64,000 bases of DNA, from contig NZ_JACFOY010000001.1 of NCBI RefSeq assembly GCF_016102285.1, forward strand, positions 2,420,017 to 2,484,016. Direction: 5' to 3'. The DNA is from Bartonella sp. M0177. GTDB lineage: Bacteria; Pseudomonadota; Alphaproteobacteria; Rhizobiales; Rhizobiaceae. Of the stretch, positions 29,963 to 37,879 are shown in pieces (position 1 is the stretch's first letter; each line of letters starts with the position of its first letter). A model generated the notes under the pieces. That model saw only the letters and a list, made by a program, of their open reading frames with translations. It had not been told where the DNA came from and did no database searches. Position numbers and translations under genes: made by a program.

Positions 29963-31237
29963 TCAGGTATTCATTGAGTCGAAAAATTCGGCATTGGTTT
30001 TTGTCTGTTTTAATTTGTCGATCAAAAATTCGATTGCGTCGGTTGTGCCCATCGGAGCCAAAATACGACGCAAAACAAATATTTTCTGCAAATCCTGACG
30101 GGAAACCAACAAATCTTCCTTACGGGTTCCGGATTTCAAAATATCCATTGCCGGGAAAATTCGCTTATCGGCCACTTTCCGGTCGAGCACAATTTCAGAG
30201 TTACCTGTTCCCTTGAACTCTTCGAAAATGACTTCATCCATACGGCTTCCTGTATCAATCAGTGCCGTAGCGATAATCGTGAGCGAACCGCCTTCTTCAA
30301 TATTGCGGGCTGCACCGAAAAAGCGCTTGGGTCTTTGCAGAGCGTTGGCGTCAACACCACCGGTCAACACCTTACCTGATGAAGGAACGACAGTATTATA
30401 AGCGCGACCGAGACGGGTGATCGAATCGAGAAGAATGACAACATCGCGTCCCTGTTCAACAAGGCGCTTTGCCTTTTCAATGACCATTTCAGCGACCTGA
30501 ACGTGGCGGGAAGCCGGCTCGTCGAATGTTGACGAAACAACTTCGCCTTTAACCGAACGTTGCATATCGGTCACTTCTTCCGGACGTTCATCGATAAGCA
30601 ACACAATCAGAAAACATTCCGGATGATTGGCCGTAATTGAATGGGCAATGTTTTGAAGAAGAACTGTCTTACCGGTTCTTGGCGGTGCAACAATCAGTGC
30701 ACGTTGTCCTTTACCCAAAGGCGAAATGAGGTCAATGACCCTTGCCGACATATCCTTGTTTGTGGGGTCACTCAACTCCATCTTCAACCTCTCGTTCGGA
30801 TAGAGAGGTGTCAAATTATCAAAGTGGATTTTATGACGGATTTTTTCCGGATCTTCAAAATTGATCGTATTGATTTTTAACAGTGCAAAATAACGCTCGC
30901 CTTCTTTAGGACTGCGTATCGGTCCTTCTACCGTATCGCCGGTTTTTAGTGAAAACCGCCGGATTTGTGAAGGCGACAGATAAATGTCATCGGGGCCCGG
31001 AAGATAATTGGCATCGGCCGAACGTAAAAATCCGAAGCCGTCCAGCAAAACTTCCAGAACACCTTCACCGATAATTTCAACATCCTGAAGGGCAAGCTTC
31101 TTCAAAATGGCAAACATCAATTCCTGTTTGCGCATTAACGAAGCATTTTCGACTTCCAGTGTTTCGGCAAAAGCTACAAGTTCAACCGGCGTTTTGCTTT
31201 TCAGCTCTTGTAGTTTCATCTGTTGAATATTCTGCAT
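29963..31237 (-). CDS. rho: Transcription termination factor Rho
   Basis: 424 residues. The N-terminal Rho helical/RNA-binding domain ([14 protein letters not shown], then the cold-shock-like [20 protein letters not shown]) is followed by the RecA-like ATPase with Walker [14 protein letters not shown] (about 184-194), [16 protein letters not shown] and the R-loop/Q-loop region. A second ATG six codons in (31219) is a possible alternative start; neither has a strong ribosome site. Rho terminates transcription and limits antisense RNA. It is isolated from hemEJ by a terminator. Confidence 0.95.
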   Translation of the reverse strand: MQNIQQMKLQELKSKTPVELVAFAETLEVENASLMRKQELMFAILKKLALQDVEIIGEGVLEVLLDGFGFLRSADANYLPGPDDIYLSPSQIRRFSLKTGDTVEGPIRSPKEGERYFALLKINTINFEDPEKIRHKIHFDNLTPLYPNERLKMELSDPTNKDMSARVIDLISPLGKGQRALIVAPPRTGKTVLLQNIAHSITANHPECFLIVLLIDERPEEVTDMQRSVKGEVVSSTFDEPASRHVQVAEMVIEKAKRLVEQGRDVVILLDSITRLGRAYNTVVPSSGKVLTGGVDANALQRPKRFFGAARNIEEGGSLTIIATALIDTGSRMDEVIFEEFKGTGNSEIVLDRKVADKRIFPAMDILKSGTRKEDLLVSRQDLQKIFVLRRILAPMGTTDAIEFLIDKLKQTKTNAEFFDSMNT

Positions 31238-31307
31238 CCAATATAAACTCTTGTAATTATGGGAAAATATTTTCCTTGAAAAAGTGCCTTATTGAGAAAC
31301 TTTGGAA

Positions 31308-31343
31308 AATAAAAAAGGAGGGTGAATTTCATCTACCCCCCTT
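31308..31343 (-). terminator. Terminator of the hemE-hemJ transcript
   Basis: Minus-strand AAGGGGGGT pairs with ACCCTCCTT (9 bp, one G-U), and TTTTTATTTT follows. It lies 27 nt after the hemJ stop codon. Confidence 0.75.
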
Positions 31344-31369
31344 GTCTTAAGAAATCAAGCAATTTTCAT

Positions 31370-31915
31370 TCAGAACGGTTTTACAATGACATCAATCACA
31401 GCGATGATCATGAGCACTGTGGGCACTTCATTCAAAATCCGCCATGTCTTTTCAGAAAAGTTATTTCTATCTTCGGCAAAATGGCGAACTCCGCGGGATA
31501 ACAATCCGTGATAGCCGGAAAGAATAACCACAACGAGAAGTTTCAGATGCAGCCAACCACCCTGAAGCGCATAAACTTCCCACGCCAACCAAAGCCCCGT
31601 AACCCACGACGCAATCATCGCAGGATTGATAATTGCCCGCAACAACCGTCTTTCCATAACTTTGAATGTTTCGGATTGTTTGGAACCTACTTCTGCCTGA
31701 CAATGGTAGACAAACAAGCGCGGCAGATAAAACATACCGGCCATCCAGCAGATGATAGAAATCACATGAAAAGATTTAATCCACAACGTCGATTCCGGAT
31801 ATTTATCAGGATTCACGTGAAACAATCCCCATAAAACAACCACGACAATCAATAGTGAAACGATAGCGCGAAGCCAGATTGTCCCCGTTGTCATATGCGT
31901 TTTAGAATTCGTCAT
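31370..31915 (-). CDS. hemJ: Protoporphyrinogen oxidase HemJ
   Basis: 181 residues, about four to five membrane helices. The HemJ signature is seen in [28 protein letters not shown] (His and following Leu-Pro-Arg-Leu), MERRLLRAI and the second-half [18 protein letters not shown]. HemJ oxidises protoporphyrinogen IX to protoporphyrin IX in the inner membrane. Its start overlaps the hemE stop by 4 nt, so the two heme genes are coupled. A degenerate parS-like sequence lies in its coding region. Confidence 0.92.
   Translation of the reverse strand: MTNSKTHMTTGTIWLRAIVSLLIVVVVLWGLFHVNPDKYPESTLWIKSFHVISIICWMAGMFYLPRLFVYHCQAEVGSKQSETFKVMERRLLRAIINPAMIASWVTGLWLAWEVYALQGGWLHLKLLVVVILSGYHGLLSRGVRHFAEDRNNFSEKTWRILNEVPTVLMIIAVIDVIVKPF
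31809..31824. promoter_or_regulatory. Degenerate parS-like site in hemJ
   Basis: GGATTCACGTGAAACA, 14/16 to parS; like the cluster copies it carries an overlapping GANTC (GATTC at 31810-31814). Coding constraint (FHVNP) could explain part of it. Confidence 0.6.
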
Positions 31916-32937
31916 TTGTTAAAATTCCTCACCAGTTTGACCAGTCTTTCGACGTTTTTGATAGGCGTTTGTGGTGTTATTCCATGCCCCAAATTAAAAA
32001 CCAAGGGTCCATTTCCCAAGTTTTCCAGAATAGTCTCTATTCCTTTTTCAAGAGCAGCACCACCCGAAACCAGCCGCAATGGATCAAGATTTCCTTGTAC
32101 GGGTGTTATTTTTTGTAGTTTTTTGGCAAAGGAAAGCGGTACGGACCAATCAAGTCCGATGGCTGTTACCCCTGTTTTTCGAGCAAAATTTTCATAAAGT
32201 GCACCGGCACCTTTTGGAAAACCGATTATCGGAACTTCGGGAAAAACTTTTCTAATACGCTCAACCATCCGGTTTATCGGATAAATGACATACTCATCAA
32301 AACTCTGTTCATCCAGAACACCTGCCCAGGAATCAAAAATCTGTAAAACGTCAGCTCCGGATTTGACCTGATTGACAAGATAGTCAGCCGAAACATCGGC
32401 AAGAAGTTCAAGAAGAGTTTTCATTGCTTCCTGATGATTGAAGCCGAACAATCTGGCAGGGGCCTGATCCGGAGTGCCATGTCCGGCAATCATATAGGTC
32501 GCAACTGTCCAAGGCGCTCCACAAAATCCGATCAGTGTTGTGTCATGAGGTAAAGCATTTTTGAGAAGAGAGAGAGTTTCAAAACTCGGAACCAGTTTTT
32601 CCTGAGCCTTTTCGACATTTAAATTTTCAATTTCGTTTACCGATAGAGGATCGAGAATTGGTCCCTTCTTTTCTTCAAAACGTAAATTCCTTCCTAAAGC
32701 ATGAGGAACAACGAGTATATCCGAAAAGAGAATTGCTGCATCAAAACCGAATCGTCTGATCGGCTGCATTGTAACTTCAAAAGCAAGTTCGGGGTTATAG
32801 CAAAGATCAAGAAAGCTCCCTGCTTTTTCCCTTACTTCACGGTATTCCGGCAGGAACCTTCCAGCTTGCCTCATCAACCAAATTGGTGGGGGAGATAATG
32901 TTTTACCACTTAGGACTTCGAGAACTTTTTTTGTCAT
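31912..32937 (-). CDS. hemE: Uroporphyrinogen decarboxylase
   Basis: 341 residues. Family signature [18 protein letters not shown] near the N-terminus and [14 protein letters not shown] in the middle; the substrate Asp/Tyr residues ([12 protein letters not shown]) are present. It decarboxylates uroporphyrinogen III to coproporphyrinogen III. The gene reads away from the adjoining region proposed as the replication origin, as hemE does in Caulobacter. Overlaps hemJ by 4 nt. Confidence 0.96.
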   Translation of the reverse strand: MTKKVLEVLSGKTLSPPPIWLMRQAGRFLPEYREVREKAGSFLDLCYNPELAFEVTMQPIRRFGFDAAILFSDILVVPHALGRNLRFEEKKGPILDPLSVNEIENLNVEKAQEKLVPSFETLSLLKNALPHDTTLIGFCGAPWTVATYMIAGHGTPDQAPARLFGFNHQEAMKTLLELLADVSADYLVNQVKSGADVLQIFDSWAGVLDEQSFDEYVIYPINRMVERIRKVFPEVPIIGFPKGAGALYENFARKTGVTAIGLDWSVPLSFAKKLQKITPVQGNLDPLRLVSGGAALEKGIETILENLGNGPLVFNLGHGITPQTPIKNVERLVKLVRNFNK

Positions 32938-32986
32938 GGCTTATGTTGGCTTTTCCAAAGGAGGGGTTCAATAAAGAAATTATTTT

Positions 32987-33013
32987 GAATCTGGGATTCT
33001 GATTCTTAGAGTC
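32987..33013. promoter_or_regulatory. Cluster of four GANTC (CcrM) sites
   Basis: GAATC 32987-32991, GATTC 32995-32999, GATTC 33001-33005, GAGTC 33009-33013. GANTC is the target of the cell-cycle methylase CcrM in Hyphomicrobiales and Caulobacterales; such density by chance is unlikely. Confidence 0.8.
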
Positions 33014-33024
33014 TGTGTTTTCTG

Positions 33025-33039
33025 TTAATTATTTATTAA
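33025..33039. promoter_or_regulatory. CtrA-binding box
   Basis: TTAA-N7-TTAA with both halves exact (33025-33028 and 33036-33039), 7 bp from the DnaA box. CtrA represses initiation at the Caulobacter origin by binding such boxes. Confidence 0.75.
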
Positions 33040-33046
33040 CCTTTTT

Positions 33047-33055
33047 TTATCCACA
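33047..33055 (+). promoter_or_regulatory. DnaA box, perfect
   Basis: TTATCCACA, identical to the high-affinity DnaA box consensus. Confidence 0.85.
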
Positions 33056-33256
33056 GAATTGGCAAGATTTTTGCAAGCCGGAAAAACCTGCTCACAGCAA
33101 CCTTATATTTACCCGATTAATTTTAATTTGATATATAAAAACAACAGCTTTCGTCAAATTATGAAATAAAAATCGCAAAGCCGTTGAAATTCTAAAACAT
33201 AAGGTTTTCCCCGTAATTCAATTGCCCGCTTTTGAATTTCCCACAATGGCCTGGCT

Positions 33257-33265
33257 TGTGTATAA
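33257..33265 (-). promoter_or_regulatory. DnaA box on the minus strand
   Basis: TGTGTATAA on the plus strand, i.e. TTATACACA on the minus strand, matching TTWTNCACA exactly. Confidence 0.65.
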
Positions 33266-33350
33266 CATCATGGAGTTATCCTCACATTTTTTTGGTGTGC
33301 ACAAAACGATTGTTTCTTTGCACATCTATCAACAAGGGCTTGTGAATCCT

Positions 33351-34172
33351 GTGACAAAAGAAAAATTGGACTTTCATTTATATATGATTTCTGATGCGAC
33401 CGGAGAGACTCTCCTCTCGGCAGGTCGTGCAGTGGCCTCCCAATATGTAGAAGCGAACGCTATCGAACATGTTTATCCGCTTATTCGCAATGAAGCCCAG
33501 TTGCAGGAAGTAATCGGCCAGATCAACCAGAACCCTGGAATTGTGCTTTATACGATTGTGGATGAAAAAATTGCGCATTTACTGCATTCGGCATGTGAAA
33601 AAATGGGTGTGCCCTCGGTTTCTGTTCTTGATCCGGTTTTCAAAGCATTCCATTCCTATTTGCGGTTACCGGCAAACAGGCGCGCCAGTGCCCAGCACGA
33701 GCTTAACGCAAATTATTTCAAACGAATCGAGGCGCTTGATTACACAATGGATCATGATGACGGGCAATTGCCGGACGGTTTACAAAATGCCGATGTGATT
33801 CTTGTAGGAATTTCGAGAACGTCAAAAACGCCGACAAGTATCTATCTTGCCAATCGCGGTATCAAAACAGCCAATGTTCCGCTGGTTCCGGGTGTTGAAC
33901 CACCCAATCAGCTCTTTTTGTCAAAAAAGCCTATGATCGTCGGTCTTATTGCTTCTGCCGACCGGATCAGTCAGGTGCGGCAAAGTCGTAACATTGGTGG
34001 CGGGCTTTCCACCGAAAGCTATATTGACAGAGCAAGTATCGTGCAGGAACTCAATAATGCCAAACAGATTTGTATCCGCAACAATTGGCCGATTATTGAT
34101 GTTACACGCCGTTCTATCGAAGAAACGGCAACCGCGATTCTCGAGCTCTATTTGCGCGATCATCAAATCTGA
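33351..34172 (+). CDS. Pyruvate,phosphate/water dikinase regulatory protein (kinase-pyrophosphorylase, DUF299/RP001 type)
   Basis: 273 residues from the GTG at 33351. I chose this start because [26 protein letters not shown] then aligns from its first residue with family members; a GTG 9 nt upstream and an ATG at 33270 are also in frame but would run into the origin region. The P-loop-like [11 protein letters not shown] and the C-terminal [13 protein letters not shown] are conserved. The family both phosphorylates (with ADP) and dephosphorylates a PEP-cycling dikinase. The homologue (RP001) borders the Caulobacter origin. Confidence 0.9.
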   Translation: MTKEKLDFHLYMISDATGETLLSAGRAVASQYVEANAIEHVYPLIRNEAQLQEVIGQINQNPGIVLYTIVDEKIAHLLHSACEKMGVPSVSVLDPVFKAFHSYLRLPANRRASAQHELNANYFKRIEALDYTMDHDDGQLPDGLQNADVILVGISRTSKTPTSIYLANRGIKTANVPLVPGVEPPNQLFLSKKPMIVGLIASADRISQVRQSRNIGGGLSTESYIDRASIVQELNNAKQICIRNNWPIIDVTRRSIEETATAILELYLRDHQI

Positions 34173-34193
34173 ATTTTAATAAAAAGAAAAATT

Positions 34194-34790
34194 ATGCCTC
34201 AGAAACCGCTTATTCTCGCTTCTTTAAGCCCGTTCAGAAAATCGATTTTGGAAAATGCCGGTCTCGAATTCGATGTTGAAGGAGCAAAAATAGATGAGCG
34301 CGAGCTCGAAAAAACTTTAGGTAAAATTACACCGGAGGAACTTGCCAAAAAACTGGCAATAAAAAAGGCAGAAGATGTTTCCAGCCGGTTTCCCGATGCG
34401 CTTGTTATCGGATGCGACCAAACACTCGAGCTTGAAGGAAATGCACTTCATAAAGTGCCAAATCTTGAGGAAGTGCGTCAGCGTCTTGTCGCCTTATCAG
34501 GTAAAACACATTATCTTCATAGCGGCATCGCTTTGGCAAAAGCTGGTAAAGCCGATTGGGTCGGGCTTTCAACGGCAAAAATGACTGTCCGTTCATTATC
34601 GCCCGAATTTATTGATTATTATATCGATAAAGCCGGAGATGACGTTCAATCAAGCGTCGGTGCCTATCAGGTTGAAGGCTTGGGTATCCAGCTATTTGAT
34701 AAAATAGAGGGTGATTATTTTACCATTATCGGTTTACCCCTTTTATTATTGTTGCAGAAATTACGCGAGACAGGAATCATCATTCGATAA
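34194..34790 (+). CDS. maf: Maf family nucleotide pyrophosphatase
   Basis: 198 residues. N-terminal LILASLSPFRKSIL is the Maf substrate-binding S/T-x-S-P-x-R motif, KIDERELE follows, VIGCDQTLEL holds the catalytic Asp, and SVGAYQVEGLG and IEGDYFTIIGLPL are conserved. Maf proteins hydrolyse non-canonical or canonical NTPs to NMPs. Exact substrate not predicted. Begins 21 nt after the ppsR-type gene. Confidence 0.9.
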   Translation: MPQKPLILASLSPFRKSILENAGLEFDVEGAKIDERELEKTLGKITPEELAKKLAIKKAEDVSSRFPDALVIGCDQTLELEGNALHKVPNLEEVRQRLVALSGKTHYLHSGIALAKAGKADWVGLSTAKMTVRSLSPEFIDYYIDKAGDDVQSSVGAYQVEGLGIQLFDKIEGDYFTIIGLPLLLLLQKLRETGIIIR

Positions 34791-34791
34791 G

Positions 34792-35646
34792 ATGACAAAT
34801 ATAATACCAGAAATACCCCATGCTTTTGTAACCGGTTATCCGGTCGGACATTCGCTTTCACCGCAAATTCATCGCTTTTGGCTCAAAAAATATAATTTGG
34901 CCGGAACTTATGATGCAGTCGAGGTAAAGCCGGAAAATTTTGAAACATTTATCAATTCGCTGCAAAAAAAGGGTTTTTGCGGCGGCAATGTTACCCTTCC
35001 TCATAAAGAAGAAGCCTTCCGCCTTTCTGAAAAAAAAGATCAGGCTGCAACAAGGATAGGTGCTGCCAACACATTATGGTTCGAAAATAACATACTTTGT
35101 GCAAGCAATACCGATGGGTATGGTTTTGAAGCCAATCTTAACGATTTTGCTCCAGGTTGGGGCGGTAGTGCCGCACTTGTCATCGGCGCAGGAGGTGCGG
35201 CGCGCGCAATTATCTATACGCTTGAACAACGCGGTTTTGAGAACATTTATCTTGTAAACCGGACGAGATCACGTGCCGACAAGCTTGCCGGTTATTTTGG
35301 CAATCAGGTAAAATCACACAATTGGAGCGAAATAGATGATCTCGTCCCTCTGGCGGATCTAATCGTTAATACAACATCTTTGGGGATGACAAATCTTGTA
35401 GTGAAAGACAGCGAACCGTTTATTCACCTTGATCAGGCAAAGCCGTCGGTTCTCGTGACAGATATTGTTTATACTCCTTTGATGACGCCAATTCTCTTGG
35501 AAGCCAAAGCAAGAAATCTCAATTATGTTGATGGAATCGGAATGTTGCTTCATCAGGCTGTACCGGGGTTTGAACGGTGGTTTGGAGTAAGACCTGTTGT
35601 TGATAATGAATTACGACAAGAAATACTGGGTAAAATGGGCCAATAA
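34792..35646 (+). CDS. aroE: Shikimate 5-dehydrogenase
   Basis: 284 residues from the ATG at 34792, directly after the maf stop codon. The shikimate-binding AFVTGYPVGHSLSPQIHRFW and NVTLPHKEEAF (catalytic Lys), the NADP motif LVIGAGGAARAIIYTL with NRTRSRADKL, and GIGMLLHQAVPGFERWFG near the end are all present. Reduces 3-dehydroshikimate in aromatic amino-acid synthesis. Its stop codon abuts the coaE start. Confidence 0.95.
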   Translation: MTNIIPEIPHAFVTGYPVGHSLSPQIHRFWLKKYNLAGTYDAVEVKPENFETFINSLQKKGFCGGNVTLPHKEEAFRLSEKKDQAATRIGAANTLWFENNILCASNTDGYGFEANLNDFAPGWGGSAALVIGAGGAARAIIYTLEQRGFENIYLVNRTRSRADKLAGYFGNQVKSHNWSEIDDLVPLADLIVNTTSLGMTNLVVKDSEPFIHLDQAKPSVLVTDIVYTPLMTPILLEAKARNLNYVDGIGMLLHQAVPGFERWFGVRPVVDNELRQEILGKMGQ

Positions 35647-36234
35647 ATGATTATCCTCGGGCTTACTGGTTCTATCGGCATGGGAAAAACGACGACTGCC
35701 GGCTTTTTCGAAGAAGCCGGTGTTCCGGTTTATAATGCTGACAGGGCTGTCCATGAACTTTACGAAAGTAAGGAGGTTATCGAAAATTTAAGCCGTATTT
35801 TCCCCGATTGTCTGACAGATGGACACATAGACCGGTCAAAATTATCGAAAACAATTGTCAAGGATCCGTCAAAGCTTGCCATTTTGGAAAAGTTTATTCA
35901 TCCGCTGGTGCGAAAAAAGGAAAAAGACTTTGTAAAAATGCACCGCGATCGGGGTGACCCGCTTGTGGTTCTCGATATTCCTTTATTATTTGAAACAGGG
36001 CCAAAAGGGCGGGTTGACAAAATAGCGGTTGTTTCGGCACCGCATGAAGTTCAGCGGCAACGTGTACTTGCCCGCAGCGGCTGGGATGACGAGAAACTCG
36101 ACCGTATTTTATCGCGTCAGATATCGGACGAAGAAAAGCGAAGGCGTGCCGATTTTGTTATTGATACCGGCAAGAGCCTTGATGACGCCAGAGAACAGGT
36201 AAAACATCTGATTTCCCGTTTGACATTGAAATGA
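35647..36234 (+). CDS. coaE: Dephospho-CoA kinase
   Basis: 195 residues, P-loop GLTGSIGMGKTTT at the extreme N-terminus (5-17), VYNADRAVHELY holding the substrate Asp, and VLDIPLLFETG. Catalyses the last step of CoA synthesis. ATG follows the aroE stop codon without a gap. Confidence 0.95.
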   Translation: MIILGLTGSIGMGKTTTAGFFEEAGVPVYNADRAVHELYESKEVIENLSRIFPDCLTDGHIDRSKLSKTIVKDPSKLAILEKFIHPLVRKKEKDFVKMHRDRGDPLVVLDIPLLFETGPKGRVDKIAVVSAPHEVQRQRVLARSGWDDEKLDRILSRQISDEEKRRRADFVIDTGKSLDDAREQVKHLISRLTLK

Positions 36235-36568
36235 AACGCCTACCCATAAAAAATAAGGATAGTTTTGGGTGACAGTTTTTGTAAAATTGAAATGACGACT
36301 TAATCGCAGATTTCGGCGATGTTATATCCTGATTATCCATAGTTTCTTTCAAAAACATATCGATGTAAAAATTATCAACATGTCTTTCCGTCGATTAATT
36401 TAATAGCCTCCCTTCGGGGTAAGTTCGCACGAATATAGAGACCGGAAACGGGATTTGTTGTTTATTGCATCTTCAAAACGCAAGAAAGATGGGAAATAAT
36501 CCATTATGAAGGTGCAATTCGTGCAAAAATGCCGGTGCAATTTAAAGGGCTGATGAGAGCAGGTTTTT
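36235..36568. other. Intergenic region between coaE and dnaQ
   Basis: 334 bp, AT-rich. It should hold the dnaQ promoter. I see no gene, clear terminator or repeat. Confidence 0.4.
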
Positions 36569-37270
36569 ATGAGAGAAATTATTTTTGATACTGAAACAAC
36601 AGGTCTTCACAAAGAAACAGACCGTATTGTCGAAATCGGCTGTGTGGAGATGGTTGATCGTTATCTCACTGATAAAACATTTCACGTCTATCTCAATCCG
36701 CAAGGTGTGATTATTCCTGACGAGGTTGTAGCAGTCCACGGTCTTACCAATGAGCGCCTCAAGGATGAGCCGAAATTTGAAGAAATAGCCGATGATTTTC
36801 TTTCCTTTATCGAAGGCGCGACATTGATTGCCCATAATGCGAATTTCGACCTTGGATTTTTGAATGCCGAATTGGAGCGTATCCATAAACCGCTTATCAG
36901 TGTTGATCGTATCATTGATACATTGGCGATGGCGCGACGGAAATTTCCGATGGGGCCGAATTCTCTGGATGCTTTGTGCAAACGTTTCGGTATCGATAAT
37001 TCACGCCGGACGCTACACGGTGCTTTGCTCGACTCTGAAATCCTTGCCGATGTTTATATCGAACTTATTGGCGGCAAACAGGGGGCTTTGGGATTTGATG
37101 GAGCAAATGCCGACAGCAAATCAAACGAAAATGATGATCAGAATAAAATTGTTCTCAAAGCCCGCCCTGAGCCATTGCCAAGCCGTTTGAGCGAAGAGGA
37201 TAAAGCGGCCCACGACGCATTGCTTGCAAAAATCGGCGAAAAAGCCATGTGGAGCCACATAAAAAATTGA
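36569..37270 (+). CDS. dnaQ: DNA polymerase III epsilon subunit (proofreading exonuclease)
   Basis: 233 residues. DEDDh exonuclease: ExoI EIIFDTETTGL (Asp7, Glu9), ExoII LIAHNANFDLGFLNAEL, ExoIII with the catalytic His in RTLHGALLDSEILADVY. A C-terminal polar tail (about 175-233) would bind the polymerase subunit. Ribosome site is AGAGCAGG upstream of the ATG. Confidence 0.95.
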   Translation: MREIIFDTETTGLHKETDRIVEIGCVEMVDRYLTDKTFHVYLNPQGVIIPDEVVAVHGLTNERLKDEPKFEEIADDFLSFIEGATLIAHNANFDLGFLNAELERIHKPLISVDRIIDTLAMARRKFPMGPNSLDALCKRFGIDNSRRTLHGALLDSEILADVYIELIGGKQGALGFDGANADSKSNENDDQNKIVLKARPEPLPSRLSEEDKAAHDALLAKIGEKAMWSHIKN

Positions 37271-37525
37271 AGCGTCGGAAAAAGCCGAAATATCCTGACG
37301 CGGGGATTGGTTTTTTGTAAAATCTTCAAAGAAGATTAAATCAATATCTGACAGAAGCGATTTGAATTTTATAAAAACCGACTAACACCTTTGAAACTCT
37401 GCTCAAAAGGGAATTTACAATTGAGCGGCGTGTGCTCTAACGAATGATTTTATATATGTTTTTGAAATCGATTTTATTGCAGTTGGATCTGTTCGATCTT
37501 GTTAGAACCTGTTTTCAGGCGGTCT

Positions 37526-37680
37526 TTTGATAAAAATAGACCGTTGCGGAGAGGGGGAACCACAACGGTCTTTTTTACTGCACTCACTCAACAGTCCGGA
37601 GAGGGAAAGTAGACTGTTGTATCCGGTAAACGGCGGGGGACAAAGCCGGACAACCGGACATATCGACGCAGTGTCGATAG
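37526..37680 (-). ncRNA. Probable anti-Shine-Dalgarno sRNA with C-rich hairpin loops
   Basis: No protein gene fits the 609 bp between dnaQ and polA. Read on the minus strand, four stem-loops follow in order: TATCGAC/GTCGATA (37661-37679); TCCGG/CCGGA (37622-37658) with a TCCCCCGCC loop; CAACAGTC/GACTGTTG (37589-37619) with CCCTCTCC in its loop; AGACCGTTG/CAACGGTCT (37538-37571) with CCCCCTCTCC in its loop, then CTATTTTTATC as terminator tail. A sigma70-like promoter lies just upstream. Tandem hairpins showing C-rich anti-Shine-Dalgarno loops are typical of the CUCCUCCC-type trans-acting sRNAs of alphaproteobacteria. On the plus strand the last hairpin is also followed by TTTTTT, so direction is inferred from the promoter and the loops. 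Confidence 0.55.
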
Positions 37681-37683
37681 GTC

Positions 37684-37713
37684 ATATAAAAGAATTTAAA
37701 AATGGCTTTTCAA
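37684..37713 (-). promoter_or_regulatory. Promoter of the sRNA
   Basis: Minus-strand TTGAAA (rc of 37708-37713), 18-nt spacer, TTATAT (rc of 37684-37689). A start about 7 nt downstream coincides with the first stem-loop. Confidence 0.45.
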
Positions 37714-37879
37714 GGGCAACTATATTAACATTTTGTAACAAATGCGTGAAAAATGTCCGAAAAGGCTAATGATAAATTTTGCCTGCACCACATTTTCTAT
37801 CGTTTGCTAATGGGCTTTTCGGGTTCAATGTGCTTTTAAACTTATGTAATGTTTTCAAAATTCAATGTCAGGATTGACG

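Larger units (their letters stand above)
32938..33350. other. Candidate chromosomal replication origin (oriC)
   Basis: 413 bp between hemE (minus) and the ppsR/RP001-type gene (plus). It contains four GANTC sites in 27 bp (32987-33013), a perfect CtrA box (33025-33039), a perfect DnaA box (33047-33055), a second perfect TTWTNCACA match on the other strand (33257-33265), further one-mismatch DnaA boxes (33238-33246, 33296-33304, 33316-33324) and AT-rich stretches at 33014-33050 and 33105-33180 that could melt. In Caulobacter the origin lies between the same two genes, and the parAB-parS locus lies nearby as here. Gene strand bias also flips at this point. Confidence 0.8.

Noticed and set aside
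33222..33350. N-terminal extension of the ppsR-type protein into the origin region
   Set aside because: The 43 extra residues have no family similarity, cover DnaA-box-like sites, and the GTG at 33351 aligns exactly with the family's first residue.
37538..37619. Plus-strand reading of the two GGAGAGGG loops as a glycine-type riboswitch for polA
   Set aside because: The conserved tandem-aptamer sequences and junctions of the glycine riboswitch are absent, polA starts 260 nt away, and the minus strand has both a promoter and a consistent hairpin series.
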